From assembly GCF_030272615.1 (NCBI RefSeq), contig NC_081412.1, positions 340,751,370 through 340,815,369 on the forward strand: a stretch of DNA of 64,000 nucleotides, given 5' to 3'. This document shows, in pieces, positions 1 to 12,800 of the stretch (positions are counted from its first letter, which is position 1; every line of letters begins with the position of its first letter). The position numbers were made by a program, and so were the translations under genes. Below the pieces are notes generated by a model. The model made no database searches. It saw only the letters and a program-made list of their open reading frames with translations, and had not been told where the DNA came from. This stretch comes from Cryptomeria japonica (lineage: Eukaryota; Streptophyta; Pinopsida; Cupressales; Cupressaceae).

Positions 1-825
1 CCCCTTCTGCGGGGCCCACCACGTGTCAGCCTCTGGTTCACTTTTGGATCCAACTGGGCGCCACCTTAACCAACACGTCACCTTAGGCTGAACCTTCTAC
101 TGGACCTGGGCCCACCTTGTTGCCAAGTCACGATGGATATTCATTGAGCGGTTTCCCATTGCGATGTAGTGACAGCCGTTGGATCTTTTTCCTGACCATC
201 AGATCTGCCTGACTTGCTTGATCTTTAGCCTCCATCCTCGCCAGTCTGTCGTAAAACTTTGGTTGCCTCAAGATGCGCATCCACATGCGTGGGGTCCACT
301 AGGTTCAGCCTTCTTCACGCCAAAAGCCATTTGTCTTTCAACAGTTATCATACGGGCCACTTTGGATTTAAGTGTTAAAAGAGCCTATCCCACAAACAAT
401 GTGGGATAAAGGCTTTCCCTCTTCTGACGTAGCTCCATGTTCTTCAATTATGTTCCTGCAAAATGATTTACTAAGACCTGACTGAAAAGGTCTAAATTTA
501 GATTTGCCTTTAGAAAACACATCAAATAATCTCATATGAATCCAAAATTTGAAACGTAGGTCTTGAGATATACATGAAATACAAAGGAATAGTTAATTTG
601 ACTTGAAGTGTTGAGATGAAAAAGAATTATGGTCTGAAAAGGTATGCCTAGCTTGATTCTGGAATTTGTGAAACATATACATACCTCAAGCTAACCTCTT
701 GATGGATGCATCAGACCTGGTCTTTGCAAGTTAGAATTGAACAAACTTACTTGATTATAGATGTTACGCATGATTGAGCATAGAAATCTACTTTTTGGCA
801 TAAATCTGGAACTCTAAAATTTGAA
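1..825. other. Unassigned left flank, no gene seen
   Basis: No coding region is supported. The first 320 bases are clearly richer in G+C than the rest and carry strings such as ccacgtgtcagc and ccgttggatc, which are common in plant LTRs, but no second copy exists in the window to prove this. From about 420 the sequence becomes AT-rich and featureless. The 76-codon frame at 179-409 has no recognisable domain and is treated as chance. This stretch could be the continuation of the older DNA into which G1 inserted. Confidence 0.4.
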
Positions 826-1478
826 AATTTTAGGGTTCCAACAGTCTCCACATCATCCTGATCAACTTCCACTTGTCCCACATTTCCTAAATCTCCTCCA
901 ACCCTCCTATATTCTTGGGGTCTTCATCTTCAGTCAAGGAGAGCATCTTTCCACTTGGACTCCTCTTCCTCCTTTTTCTCTCACATTCCAACTAATCCTT
1001 CATAGCCATCAATCTTGCATGATTCAATCTCAACCGTTGATCTCTACCACATGGGATTTTGCTCATGAAAATCTATAAAAATGCATTTCACTAGCATTTT
1101 GAATCTAGTGGTTATCTTGCATTCACATGAGTTTTTTATCATTCAAGAATTTCAAGCAATTCACAGTGTGCCTTTGGCTTTTCAATTTAATCATTTTCAT
1201 ATAGTTGCATAAATCATTTAGCTTTTCATACAACATCTAGTTATCAAGAGTTCATTCATCACCGCATCTTGGAAGCTACAACCAGTGCAATCTGAGAGCA
1301 ACATATGCAACAAGATCAAAGATGATAGGACACAATGAGACAACAAGTGGAGGGTTTACTGTTTTAAGTATTTCTCTTTTAATTATTTCATTGGTAATTT
1401 TATAATTTCCTGTAGGTTTATATTATTGTGAAACTAACAAATCTTGCAGGTTCATTCTTAAAATATTTCCAGGTTACA
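826..1478 (+). repeat. G1 5' LTR (3' portion)
   Basis: Bases from about 985 to 1478 match 28829-29318 closely, for example the shared strings ccaactaatccttcatagcc and gcaacaagatcaaagatgat. The stretch 850-985 instead resembles the reverse complement of the antisense solo LTR near 19300-19440. A TATA-like tctataaaa lies at 1072-1080, matching tctataaata at 28911-28920 in the 3' copy. The LTR ends in ttaca at 1478, directly before the primer-binding site. No counterpart to the first several hundred bases of the solo LTR is visible upstream, so this LTR is truncated or rearranged on its left side. Confidence 0.7.
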
Positions 1479-1483
1479 CCTTT

Positions 1484-1501
1484 TGTTGCCCATTGTGGGG
1501 C
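1484..1501 (+). promoter_or_regulatory. G1 primer-binding site (tRNA-Lys type, decayed)
   Basis: tgttgcccattgtggggc starts six bases after the LTR end. It matches the common plant Lys-type site tggcgcccaccgtggggc at 14 of 18 positions; three of the four differences are C to T. The reference site is from general knowledge of plant gypsy elements, not from a search. Confidence 0.6.
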
Positions 1502-1547
1502 AGGAGCCTCACTTTCTATCTTCTGTCTTTTATTCTCACAATTTTGG

Positions 1548-1767
1548 TAGTGCAACACATTTGTTAATATTTTTAACGTATTTGTAATACTTTTTAGTGC
1601 ATATGTTGCTTTCTATAGTGCATTTATAATATTTGGTAGCGCATTTGCTAGATTAAGTAGCACATTTGTAGACTTTTAGCGCATTTGTAATGCAGGGTTG
1701 CACATTTATAGTTTAGAGTAGCACATTTGCACTTAGTTTTAGTGCATTTGCATTTATAGCGCATATT
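1548..1767 (+). repeat. GCGCATTTG-like array 1
   Basis: About ten copies of a motif near tagcgcatttgtaa, spaced roughly 15-30 bases apart, with variants such as tagtgcatttat and tagcacatttgc. The variation is mostly CG to TG or CA, as expected from methylated CpG decay of an original GCGC core. Confidence 0.75.
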
Positions 1768-2792
1768 CCCACCTAATAGTTTGTAGGTTTTTCTTCTAAC
1801 AGTTACAACTCTTTTCGATTGTCGAAGACAAAATCTCTCAAACTACTAAGTGGTGGTTTGCATTGATACATCTAGAATAATTAGGATATAGTAAATTAAT
1901 CATTTTTATTTCACATATCTTAATTAGGTGGTCAATTTACAACATGCAACTTGCATCTTTGTCTTCTTAGAATAGTTGCACTTAGAATAATCTAGGAGGT
2001 TAATTCATTAACTATTTACTGTGTTTGCACAAAGTGGTAGGTTATTATGCTCTCACCTTAACTAGGTGATCAGAAAACTAGATCCACTTCTATAATGTGT
2101 AAAATTTAGAGGGTCTTCCTCTCGAGTAACCCTTAAGGCTCGGTGAGAAGGAACAACCCAAGTGGTAATGGGCTAAAGCCAAGCTCTTCCGATCCACTAT
2201 AAATAAACGTGGTTGTGGCGAAAGTTCAAGTAACGGGTGCTGATGTGTCATACCTATGTTATAAATCCCCATAAACCCTATAGAGTGCAACCTCTATAGG
2301 CTGGGTGACCTTCCTTAACGGAGCATAACATGCCGCATGTATGACCACCCAAATGGTTGCCTCTATGAGCTCTTGTTTAGAAGCCAAAAAACTTCTAGCT
2401 ATTGGTACAAGAGGTTGGACCTCTGATCACACTCACATTCTTATGGTTCTTAGTAGAGATATGAAGTTTTCCATGATGAGTTTTCAAGGGAACTGATGCT
2501 TGGTTGCCCTAGAGTGGAGCCAGTGGGGTCAAGAATCTAAGTATCCGCTTTGAATAAGCATAGTAAAGGAAACCCACATGAGATCCAATAACTATTATCT
2601 TGGCCAACCATAAGAAATGTGCTTGTCTTTCCAGTTTACTTTTCCAAACATTGTGTCTATTATGTTTGTGTTACGTTCTCATCAAGACAAAAAAATCATC
2701 CCTTTTTAAAACAACAGCATACTGAATTTTTTTTGAAGGAAAAACATAGAACCATGCATTTAAAATACAAAAAAATACATTTGAGAGATTCT

Positions 2793-2980
2793 ATAGCGCA
2801 TTTGAATAACAGTGTAGTGCATATCCCAAAAAAATTAACACATTTGCAAAACCTTTTGGCGCATCTGGCATTTGCACAATTTTATAACGCATATACAGTG
2901 AAAAGTCACGCATTTAAAACACAGTGTAGCACATTTGTTAAAACCTATAGCGCATTTGTTTTGGCGCATTTGCAACAAAG
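2793..2980 (+). repeat. GCGCATTTG-like array 2
   Basis: About nine units of the same motif as at 1548-1767, in the same orientation, for example tatagcgcatttg near 2791, ggcgcatctgg and tatagcgcatttgttttggc near the end. It lies about 1.1 kb before the gag start. Confidence 0.75.
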
Positions 2981-4093
2981 GGTACTTCCACTAGACACAA
3001 GAAAATTTTGAAAATAGATTTGGATATGCATTTTAGAGAAGATTTCATTTTGACTATCATAGACTTCATAGCTAGTCAAATAAACAAAGTTCTTGAACAT
3101 TTTGCACATAAAGTGATCTTACAAACATAGTTTCTTACCAGGTTTTATCATCCTTTATCACGAAAATAAAAAAGATTGATCAGATCAACCTCATTCTTTG
3201 CATTGGATATATCATTCTTCTTTGAACTTGGTCATATCAAAATTTCATAAAATTTGAACTCTCATTAGGATCAAAAACTTGCAAAATATCACATACTCAT
3301 ATGATCATTTTGTGTCCTTAAAAAAAAAGAGGAAACTTAGTTATAAAGAACTCTTGAAAAAGAGAAAGTTTCTATACATAAACCACAAAATTCTATTGAA
3401 ACATTGCATATTTTTACATCGCTATTGTGCATACCTATGCGATCGTGGAAATGAGTTTGACGAAGAACCTTTAAGAACATGTTCTTTACAACAAAGATCA
3501 GGATTATCACAAGAACTCAATAGAGGTGGTACAATCAACTTAGCATATTCACTTGAACAATTGATTACCTATTAAGTCACACCTCGAAATTCAAAACATT
3601 CAATGCCAGTTTGGACTAGAGCTCAACACGAGCAATTGAAATGACAACAAGAAATACAAATGGAGGAGGAAAATCTTACTTTCAATCAATATGGACACAC
3701 AGATAATGAATAGGCATAGATTAATGTGACCATTAGAGAACTTCAACAAGATCCTAAATTTGACAAACTAATAGAAAGAATGTTAGAAACCCATAAACAA
3801 AAATACTTCTTGATGTTGGCAAGATCAGGGGCTAAATTACCCTAAAGTTTTGATCTATAAATCCTGAGACAAAGTGCAGAATCAAGTCGTACTCAACACA
3901 ACAATGACCAAGATGATGACAACATAAATTGGGTGAATAATGATACCAGAGGGGACACTAATGATACAACTAGAAACCATGATGATACCACAAGGAACCA
4001 AGATGAAACACAAAGGAATAATGGTGAAACAAGAACTCATGAGGATACAAGGAGAGCCCGTGTTGATAATCCTCTTTTAACTCCCACTCAACA

Positions 4094-5389
4094 ATGAAAA
4101 CTTTGCAACAACAGATACAAGATATGCAGAATGGAACAAGTGCTAAAAGATATTCCTTGGAGGATATATGTACATATCCTTTGGACAAAATTTTGAACAT
4201 GGTGCCATTCCCACAATATTGTGAGATCCCAAAATATGATAAATATGATGGGAAAATGGATCCTCAAGATCACGTTAGGGAATTCTGCACTATGAGTATG
4301 GAATTTGCACATAATGAGACCTATCTCATGCATTTATTTCCCATAATTTTGAGTGGACAATCAATGGAATGGTTCTATAAATTACCACCTAGGATTAGAT
4401 CATTTGAGGAGCTTGTGAATAAATTCATTTTTCAATACTCATATAACATACACCATGAAATAACAATGTTGGATTTGTGTAACATCAAGCAAAAGAACGG
4501 GGAATTTTTCATGGTCTTTCTAAACCGATGGAGACGATTGTTTAATAGATATCCTAGACTAGTACCAAATCGTGAGAAAATGGACATCTTGATTGACAAT
4601 CTTACCAGTAAAATGAGTTATAGACTCAAGTTTCAATGTCCTCCTAGTTTTGTAAAGATGATTGAAAATGGTTTAAAAATAGAGGATGCTATGGTCAAGA
4701 AAGGAGAATTGAAACTCTACATGGAGGGAAGTAATTTATCTAACTTCAACAATAACACCAATAACAACAATAACAACAACAACAATAATTACAACACCAA
4801 CGATAAACCAAAATTTTGGAAAAAGAACACAAATGTTGATAATGAGGGAGTACCTGATAACAACTTTATTAAACCATAACAAGATATTTGCAATCTCTCA
4901 AGTTGAGCACCAGTGAATAACCAAGATAACATTAAACCAAAACCTTTCTTTTCCAACACTCGCAGAAAATTTACCAACATTGGGGAACCATTGGAATCGA
5001 CTTTAAAATCTCTTCTTGCAAACAAGTTAATCACACTACTAGAAGCAAGAGATTTTGAACCCAAAATTAAACCAAGTTGGTGGAATGATAACCATTTTTG
5101 AGATTTTCATAGAAACAAGGGACACCAAACTAATGATTGTCAAAGGCTAAAACATGTTATTTAAGATTTGATTAACAATGAGGTTATCATAGTGGATGGT
5201 CACAAAATGAATGAATCACATTTAGCCTTAAAAAATCCACTCCCTAACTATGAAAAGGGTGGACCATCAACTACACAAGATGACAAAGGAAAAGACAAGG
5301 TAAATTATACTCACACCTACGACAATGTAGTAGACATCATCATTATTAAAGATAAAATGCCCTCAGAACCAATGCATGCCATTACTTGA
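4094..5389 (+). pseudogene. gag: G1 gag (capsid and zinc knuckle)
   Basis: Structural polyprotein that would form the cytoplasmic retrotransposon particle. The intact part (4094-4879, 261 codons) carries a plant retrotransposon gag core: the pattern WFYKLPPRIRSF, then F..Q then FLNRWRR. The C-terminal end is an asparagine-rich run encoded by AAC/AAT repeats (about 4747-4800). The frame continues without a shift through nonsense codons at 4877, 4904, 5099, 5162 and 5387. The knuckle is readable as HRNKGHQTNDC at about 5108-5140; its first Cys position is the TGA at 5099, consistent with TGT/TGC to TGA. The protease frame follows directly in the same frame, as in one-ORF gypsy elements. Confidence 0.8.
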
Positions 5390-6313
5390 AGTAAGGCTAA
5401 GGTAACATTCATGGGTGTAATGAATGATAAAACCTCTACCTCGAGGAAGTATAACTTAGTAGATAAATTGCATAAAACACCCGCACATATATCAATCCTA
5501 GAGCTCCTAAAAATCTCACCAATGCATAAGGAAATATTGGAAAAGGCTCTAGAAGAAACAACAGTCTCTAAAGACTTGGATGTTGATTAGTTTCAAAACA
5601 TGGTGGGATATCTCATAGCCCCTTATTGCTTATCATTCATAGAGCATGATGACGTATCATTGCAACATCCTCATAATGCTCTGCTGCACATTGAAGTGCT
5701 TATTCATAAAACATGAGTTAAACATGTTCTCATAGATGGAGGAGCAGGCTTAAATATTTGTGCATTGAGTTTAGTAAAAGCTTTGGCTTTTTTAGAAAAT
5801 ACAGTGGATCCTACAAATATTATTATAATCAAAGCATATGATGAAGAAGAACGTTCTCCGAAAGGACCAATGGTTTTACCACCCATTATAGGTCCGATTT
5901 AAAAAGATATAGTTTGTCAAGTCTTAGAAATAAATTTATCCTATAACATTCTTCTGGGCAGACCCTAGATTCATGATATGCAAGCAATCCCATCAACCTA
6001 TCATCAATGTGTAAAATTTCCTTATAATGGACAAGAGATAACAATTTCAACAGATTCAACTCAATATTGCACCAATCTGAAGCCAACTCAGGATGCAATA
6101 GTTCCTTATAAAAGAGAAACATTCTCTCCTATTGTGTCATCTCAAGAGATATTATTCACACCAACCTTAGAATTTTTTTATAAAAAGCTAAAATTGAATG
6201 ATGAAGGAATGGGAAAGTATTCTTTACAAACTTTACCACTTTCTCCAAAATCTTGTGGAAAATCGACAAGTTCACAATCACAAATCCCACAAAAATCTCT
6301 TCAAATAATTTGA
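5390..6313 (+). pseudogene. G1 aspartic protease region
   Basis: Retropepsin-like protease that would cut the Gag-Pol polyprotein. It stays in frame with gag. The active-site stretch reads LIDGGAGLNI at about 5729-5758; the usual D-S/T-G-A is D-G-G-A here, so the Ser/Thr is lost. The second hallmark LLGRP.IHDMQAIPS lies at about 5951-5995 with the Trp codon turned into TAG at 5966. Further nonsense codons are at 5588, 5714 and 5900. The end at 6311 is followed by a shift of reading frame into the G-patch segment. The same protease signature occurs in G2 and G3, which suggests shared ancestry of this module. Confidence 0.75.
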
Positions 6314-7851
6314 TGGAACATTTGTCAAAGTTGGGACATTATCTAAATAAAATGAAGACAAATACAACCTTAATTGGCTATACAAGGATGAAGTAAAAAC
6401 CAGAGCAACAACTTTAGAGGTCACTATCCCCACAAAGAAGTATGGTAATGGATTTAGAATCATGCAAAGAATAGGATACAAAGGAAAAGGCCCTATTGGT
6501 AAGCATCAAGAAGGCATCAAAGAACCCATCCAACCTCACTATCAACATGCTAAGGAAAAATTTGGAATTGGGTATGGCTAGCATACTCAACCTACACAAA
6601 GTCAAGATCACCACCAACATCACCAACAAAATATGAAAGCAGCACAAAGGGAACAATCATCACAAAAATCGCCACAACAACAAGCAGCCGAAGAAGCAAT
6701 CAAATAATAAAGGGAGTAAGAGTATGAACAACAACAAGAAGAAATCACTATTCAAAGAGAAGAAGCTTCTTGTAAATAGATCCAGAGAAAAAAAGCAATT
6801 ACAAAACCTGAATCAGAACATGCAACAAAACTTGTATCAATTATCAACAAACTCTTCTCGCCATATAACATCCCTGTCAGATACATTGGTGTAATCTTAG
6901 AGAGTGATTCTGAAACAAACTCACATGAGTATGAATGAGATACAATATCACCATCGGATTTATTAGGTGAAGAAAATGAAGATATAATAGGCTTAGGGGA
7001 TAGGCAGGTTACTATAAAGTAAGAAACATCTTCCACCAAACAAAAAGATGAACATACTAGAAAACAAGAGGAAAAAGACAAGACAAAACAAGAAGAAGTA
7101 ACGAAAGCAATCAATAATCTGAAACTAGAAAAACAAAATGGTACAAAATACAAATCAATCCCCAGTCAACAAGTACCAAAAATGGGAAGAAGTCAAGAGG
7201 AATTGATAGCAAGCCAAACAAAATAAATAATCAGTCCACAGGAAGCAGAGTATGAGAGAAGAAAAGAAATGGAAAGAAAAGTAGCATAATCTATTCAAAT
7301 ATGTAGATTACAAGTTAGCAGTGAAACTGACTCAAATTCTGAGACATCCTCTGAATAGGTGTGTTACCCAAAAGATGTACATGTTGATATGGTCCATTCG
7401 TTTGTGGGACAAATGTCAGCAAATAGACCACTTGAGGGTGAATCACAAGCTACCCATTCTAACTTTACTAGAGCTAATTGGAGATTGATTGAGAGAGTAT
7501 ATCCTGAAGAGAGTGATATCCTTAACTCAACTGACACACCCAAAAAATTTGACAACTACATCATGACCATTGAGACCTTTCAGACTAATCAAGCAGACAA
7601 TTTACCCTTATTCCACCCAAAACTTATTGACTGGAATAACAGTGAACTTATTGAAATTGATACCTTACCAAATGACCATGCTATATCTGTATACCTTAAC
7701 GTTGTTGAACCCATAACATCAAAAAGAGCTTCCACCAGTGAATCTAATAATGCATCTTCTAGTTAGGGTGTGCAAAATCTTCCATTCACAAAAATGAAAT
7801 TAAAGAATAAAAAAGAAGTTATAATGCTGAAAGCCATTCTATGGCAACATT
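6312..7851 (+). pseudogene. G1 G-patch segment and acidic linker
   Basis: In frame 3, from about 6438 the protein reads YGNGFRIMQRIGYKGKGPIG, followed by a conserved EGIKEPIQP string and a later GIGYG. This is the glycine pattern of a G-patch, a short nucleic-acid-binding module known next to the protease in some retroelements and retroviruses. After it comes a Gln/Glu/Lys-rich, poorly conserved linker with many stops, then an open stretch at 7359-7766 that would lead into reverse transcriptase. The frame is broken at 7856 by insertion of G2 and resumes at 17274. The assignment rests on the glycine spacing only. Confidence 0.65.
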
Positions 7852-7856
7852 AGACT

Positions 7857-9525
7857 TGTAGCATTGTAAATTGTACACCCTTGCTAGGGTGGTACAATTC
7901 TACACTTAGTTTAGCACCCACCTTAGTGTGTTTGCATCTTACATTGTAATTTCCCTTTAAGAATTTAATTAATTAATTAAATTAAATATAAAGTCATATT
8001 TCATTACTTCATACATCATAAAATTGGGCCCTTTACTTTAAGTGTGCCCATTTTAATTTTATTCCTCCAATGAATCATTAAATCATAAACCCTAATTATG
8101 TCTTATTTTGACCTTTAAGGTCCGATTTCGCATATCAAAACATCTCAAAATCAGCTGTAACTTGAGGATTCACTCTAATATCATCATAACTAACGACCTC
8201 AAAAATTTGGTGAAATTTTGGTCGGACCATTTGCAAGTGCAACATGGTCCCCGACATTTTTCTCGAAATTTCAGGAACATAATCCTATGATATTATAATG
8301 CTTAACCCCAAGAAATTGGTTGAAAATTCAAATCCTAGGTTGTCATAAAGATAAAATTAAGATCTACTATTTCATACATAAGATCTCTCTTTCTTCATTC
8401 GAAGGGACTAAGGACTAAGATCTAAGAACAAGGAAGTTTTGGCGAAGCAAGCACAAGGAGCCTTCTATATAGTGAAAGAGAAGCCTATGTGGAGTCTTGA
8501 ACAACATTCAACAACATTCATCAAGCATTCATCAAGCATTCATCAAATATTTTTCAAGCATTCATCATCAATTAGGAGCCTTGAAGACATTGAAGAATAA
8601 TAGGAGATCATTGACTGACGATTGGCTTGTACCCCTCCTTTAGGGGTTGGGTATGGTTTCATGTTGTTTTCATGTCTTTATATGAGCTTCATTACATCAA
8701 TTTACATATTTACACTCATGCTTTAGTTCACTTTGTATCATTGATTTAGAGCATTTACTTTTTCAATTACAAGCATTTAGGGTTTACTCTTTAGGCTTGC
8801 TCTAGATTATTTGCATTTATCCTAGGGTCTTTTGCACACACAATATTCCTGCACACACTATTTTACTATACAAATCAGCTATTTATGGAGGTGGAAAGCA
8901 CCAACATAGGGTTTTGACCAAGGCAAATCCCTATAGCCACCCAAACCCCCTTCTTTTTCAGTTGTAGGTGCAGAAACAGGTACCCGAAAGGCTTCCCGAA
9001 TCAACAAAAGGCACAAGGACAGTCCTAAGGCCTCAAACTGCCCAAAATCCATTAGGGACAAGGGAGTGGCACCCTGGCCATCCTCAATTTCAGTTAATTT
9101 TAATAGGGTGAAGGCTCAAGATCTCAGGTTTGTAACCTTTCAGTTGTAGCTCTCTGTCAAATCATCAGGGACAAGGGCGTGATGCCCTAGTCCTGGTTAG
9201 TTTGGATAAGTTTTTAGCATCAGGTACACCTCCAAACTCTTCTCCTTCTCTACTTTTAGTATCTCAATTTCAGATATGTAAGTTTGTGCAATTTCAGTTT
9301 ATGTATGCTTCATTATTGATCTCCTAGTCTAGTTGATCAATCTTTCACATCTTACCCTATTTTACAACAAGAAAAATAGAAACCCTAAGATATAATCCTT
9401 GGCTCTCTCTTTGTCACAAGAAGTAGCCAAAGTGATCTATCTCCCTAGGCTGTTTAATATTCCCAATGTGTTGGCTAAAGTGGGATTAGGTCCTAGTCAC
9501 CCGGTCTCACTTTTCCCCCTCCACA
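7857..9525 (+). repeat. G2 5' LTR
   Basis: Starts tgtagcattgtaaattgtac and ends ccccctccaca. It matches 15573-17273 over its full length and, in reverse, 34421-36063 and 47488-50681. It contains strings kept in all four copies, such as gggactaaggactaagatct (degraded in G3) and the near-terminal ggattaggtcctagtcaccc. Short frames inside it have no coding support. Confidence 0.9.
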
Positions 9526-9528
9526 TTT

Positions 9529-9548
9529 TGGTGAACCCGACGTGAATC
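9529..9548 (+). promoter_or_regulatory. G2 primer-binding site
   Basis: tggtgaacccgacgtgaatc begins three bases after the LTR end. The G3 copy and the orphan LTR at 29457 have the same position and a near-identical start (tggtgaaccc). I cannot name the tRNA with confidence. Confidence 0.6.
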
Positions 9549-9869
9549 CAATCTTCTTTAATTCTGATTTAAGTTCTCAGATCTGAGTGTTTTTATTTTT
9601 TCAAATTCAAATTTACATTTACAAGTTTCAATTCCTTGCAAATTTCAAAAAATTTAGAGGTCAATTTTGTTAAAACCCTAATTTTTTTCAATTCAAAATT
9701 GAACTTGTGGATAGCTTAATTTGTATCATTAGCTTCAGATCTGATTTGAGAACACATTTCATTCATAAATCATTTTCTAAATCAATATTTAGAGTGCTTG
9801 CATTGGTTAAAATTGAACATTTGTTTCTATTTTGCATTTGTTATCATTTGAAAGAGGAAAATTGTTGTC

Positions 9870-12800
9870 ATGATGCATTCATTTCATAAATGTGATAATG
9901 GGTTAGGTTCCCTTGTTTCAATTTTTCCCTTTGTTAAAGAACCTCCTCCTATCTATGACAAAATTTTAGTGCCTAAAAGAGTTGTTACCAACCTCTTCAA
10001 AACTCTCCCATGCTCTAAGGATGAAGATTTGAAGAGTGATTTTGACAATTCTCCTAAAATGTGCCCTTCCCATCTAGCTATCTTAGAGGAAGAGGATGAT
10101 ATCATAAACACTTTTCTTAGTGTTACTTTACCTTCTTTACATTATGCCTCTCTAAGTGAAAAGGTATTGATGGACATTGACTTATCTTCTCCTAAATTTG
10201 GTGTTATCAATGGGGGCATGTTAGTGCAACAAGAGGTTATGAGCACTTCTTCCAATGATCTCCTTACTAAGCATGAATCTTTGGAGAAATATGTTCATGT
10301 CCATCCTAAATAATACTCCCCTCATGAGGATCATTTTGTGCAAGAAGATGGTATTATCCCTACTTTTCCTAGTGATGGCATTTCCTCTTTTGACTTCAAC
10401 AAATTTCCCACTAGAGATGATGCATTAATGAGAAATGCTTGCCCTTCTCCTAAATTTTGTCTTACCCCTAAAGATGCCTTAGATAAAGAAGATGAAATCA
10501 TAATCAATTTCCTTAATTCTCTCTCCCCTAAATATCCTATTGAACACATTTTGAGGCAAGAAGATAATTTAAACACATGTAGTGATGCTCTCCCTCCTAA
10601 GGATGAAGAATTAATGAACAATGTTATCCCTTCTCCCAAAATTGGAAATAACAATAAGGACATCTTTGTGCAAGATATTTCTAATACTTTTCTCAAAGAC
10701 CTCACTATTTGGGATGAACAATTAGAAGAAGGTGTTGATGATTCTCTACCCCATGAGAGAACCCTAGCCAAAGAGGATGAAATAATGATTGATAACACTC
10801 TTGATAGCATCTCACCTTCCATGAATCTCAATCATTTTTCCTCTAAAGGTAAGGCATCTCCTTCTCCCCAGATAGGTTCTACTCATAAAGATACCTTAGT
10901 TCAAGAAGAGATTGTTAACATCCCTTTCAAAGGTCTCCCTCTCAAAGGTGAAACTTTAGAGAGTAATGTTGATCCTTCTCCTAGAGAGTCTATTCCCCAT
11001 ATAGATCCTTTGATGATAAAGGATGATGCAACCTTTCCTACAAATACTCTTCCTTCAAAAACATCAATGCCTACTCCTAGTCTACCTCCTAAAATTTATC
11101 TTATCGATGATAACATTTTATTGCAATAAGAGACTATCAACAATTATTCCAACAATCTTGTCCATTCTTCTTCTAAAATTCATAAGGATACCTTTGATAT
11201 TCCTAAATCATCTTCAACCAATTTGATATATGTGAATGAAACACCTAATAAAATCCTCTTCACAGTTCATAATGTTTGTCCTTCTCAAAGTTCTCAACAT
11301 AAGCCTATCTTAGTGGTTCGAGGTGGTTATACTAATGATTCTTTTTGCACTCCTAAGAAACCTGTTATTACTGTGCAAGGAGGTTATCCTACTAAGAGCC
11401 CTTATGAGAATGCTAAGAAAATCACTGAAGAGAGTTATCATACGGTTGCTCATACCTACAACACAAGAAACAATAGGCAACCTATTCCTCTTCTAGTTAC
11501 CCCAACTTCACTTCCTCCCTCTCAACCTACTCTTCCACAGGAACCTCGTATATCAAAAACTCTTAGTAAGAAGTATGATCTCATTAAATAACTTAAAGCT
11601 ACTCCTGCCAAGATTTCTATTTGGGATTTGGTTCAAACTTCACCTAATTATCATGGGATGTTACAAGATGCTTTGAAAAACTTAAATGTCCCACCTGCAG
11701 TGACACCTAATAACATAGCTTCTTTGATTGATACTACAAACAAACCCAAAGATTAAATTGTATTCAAACAAGATGAGTTACCTTCTCATGAAACCCAACA
11801 TCAATATGATCCTCTTATGATTGTGGTTATTATCAATGATAGTGCTATAAGATGAACCCTTGTGGACAATGGGTCTGGCCTTAATGTTTGTGGTGTGGAA
11901 TTATTAGATAAGATTAATGTGGATCGTTCTCTCATCAAACCTGCTTCTATTTCTATTCGAGGCTTTGATAATGTTGCTAAATAATGTACCTAAACCTATT
12001 CATGTCATGCCTGGCAATTTGACATATAACCTTCTATTAGGGAGACCTTGGATTCATAGCATGCAAGCTATCCCCTCAAATTTGCATAGGCAAGTCAATT
12101 TCATTTACAACAATAAGACATACACCTTGTTAGCTGATACCAATCTTCAAGAACCATTAAAATATGGATCTTCTTGTTCCACTACTTCCCATTCTTCTCC
12201 CAATCCTCCCACTCCTTCAAATACATCTATTTCCTTTAATGATCTTGTTCCTTCTAGTATTCCTGATTCTTCTACTCAATCAGAATCTCCTCCCAAAGAC
12301 ATATTTTCTCCCGAAGGAGTTCTCTCAGATGATGATTGGGGATCTCCAGAATTTAACCCTACTTTTATAGGAGAGTATAGAGTATCTTGGAAAGGATCTA
12401 AGACTGAGAAGGAGAAATCTAAGGAGGAACCTAAAGAGAAACCCACTTTGTCTAAACAACTAAGTAACAACTTTGTGGCTGCTTCTAATTTAAATAATTA
12501 TTGAAATCCTTCCTCTAATTCATATAGCACTGAGAAATATGAGGTGCAACCATCTCTTTCTTATTTGGCATCCCTTTATGGTCCTGGTTTTCACATTTTA
12601 GCTAAGAGTGCCTATAATGGCGATGGTTGTGGCGCAAATGAACAAGGAATTAAAGTTCCTTTAGAACATAACACACATGAAGCTTCATTAGGAATTGGAT
12701 ATGATCCTTCTAAGCCCACCAAATCATCTAAAAGACCATCTCTCAATGTGAATTCTATATTTAGTAGTGATGATGACCTCACCTTAATTAAATCATCTTC

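Larger units (their letters stand above)
1479..4093 (+). other. G1 5' leader, noncoding
   Basis: A 2.6-kb untranslated stretch between primer-binding site and gag. Long leaders are usual for Tat-type elements. It holds two arrays of a GCGCATTTG-like motif (listed separately). Short frames at 2619-3011, 3279-3575 and 2090-2290 lie within or between the arrays, have no recognisable domain and biased composition, and are treated as chance. Around 3700-4080 the text becomes purine-rich with GATGATAC-like strings, and reads as the decayed N-terminal part of the gag frame or leader. Confidence 0.6.

Noticed and set aside
2619-3575. Frames of 130 and 98 codons in the G1 leader
   Set aside because: They cover the repeat array and A-rich text, lack known domains and start nowhere near a conserved gag.
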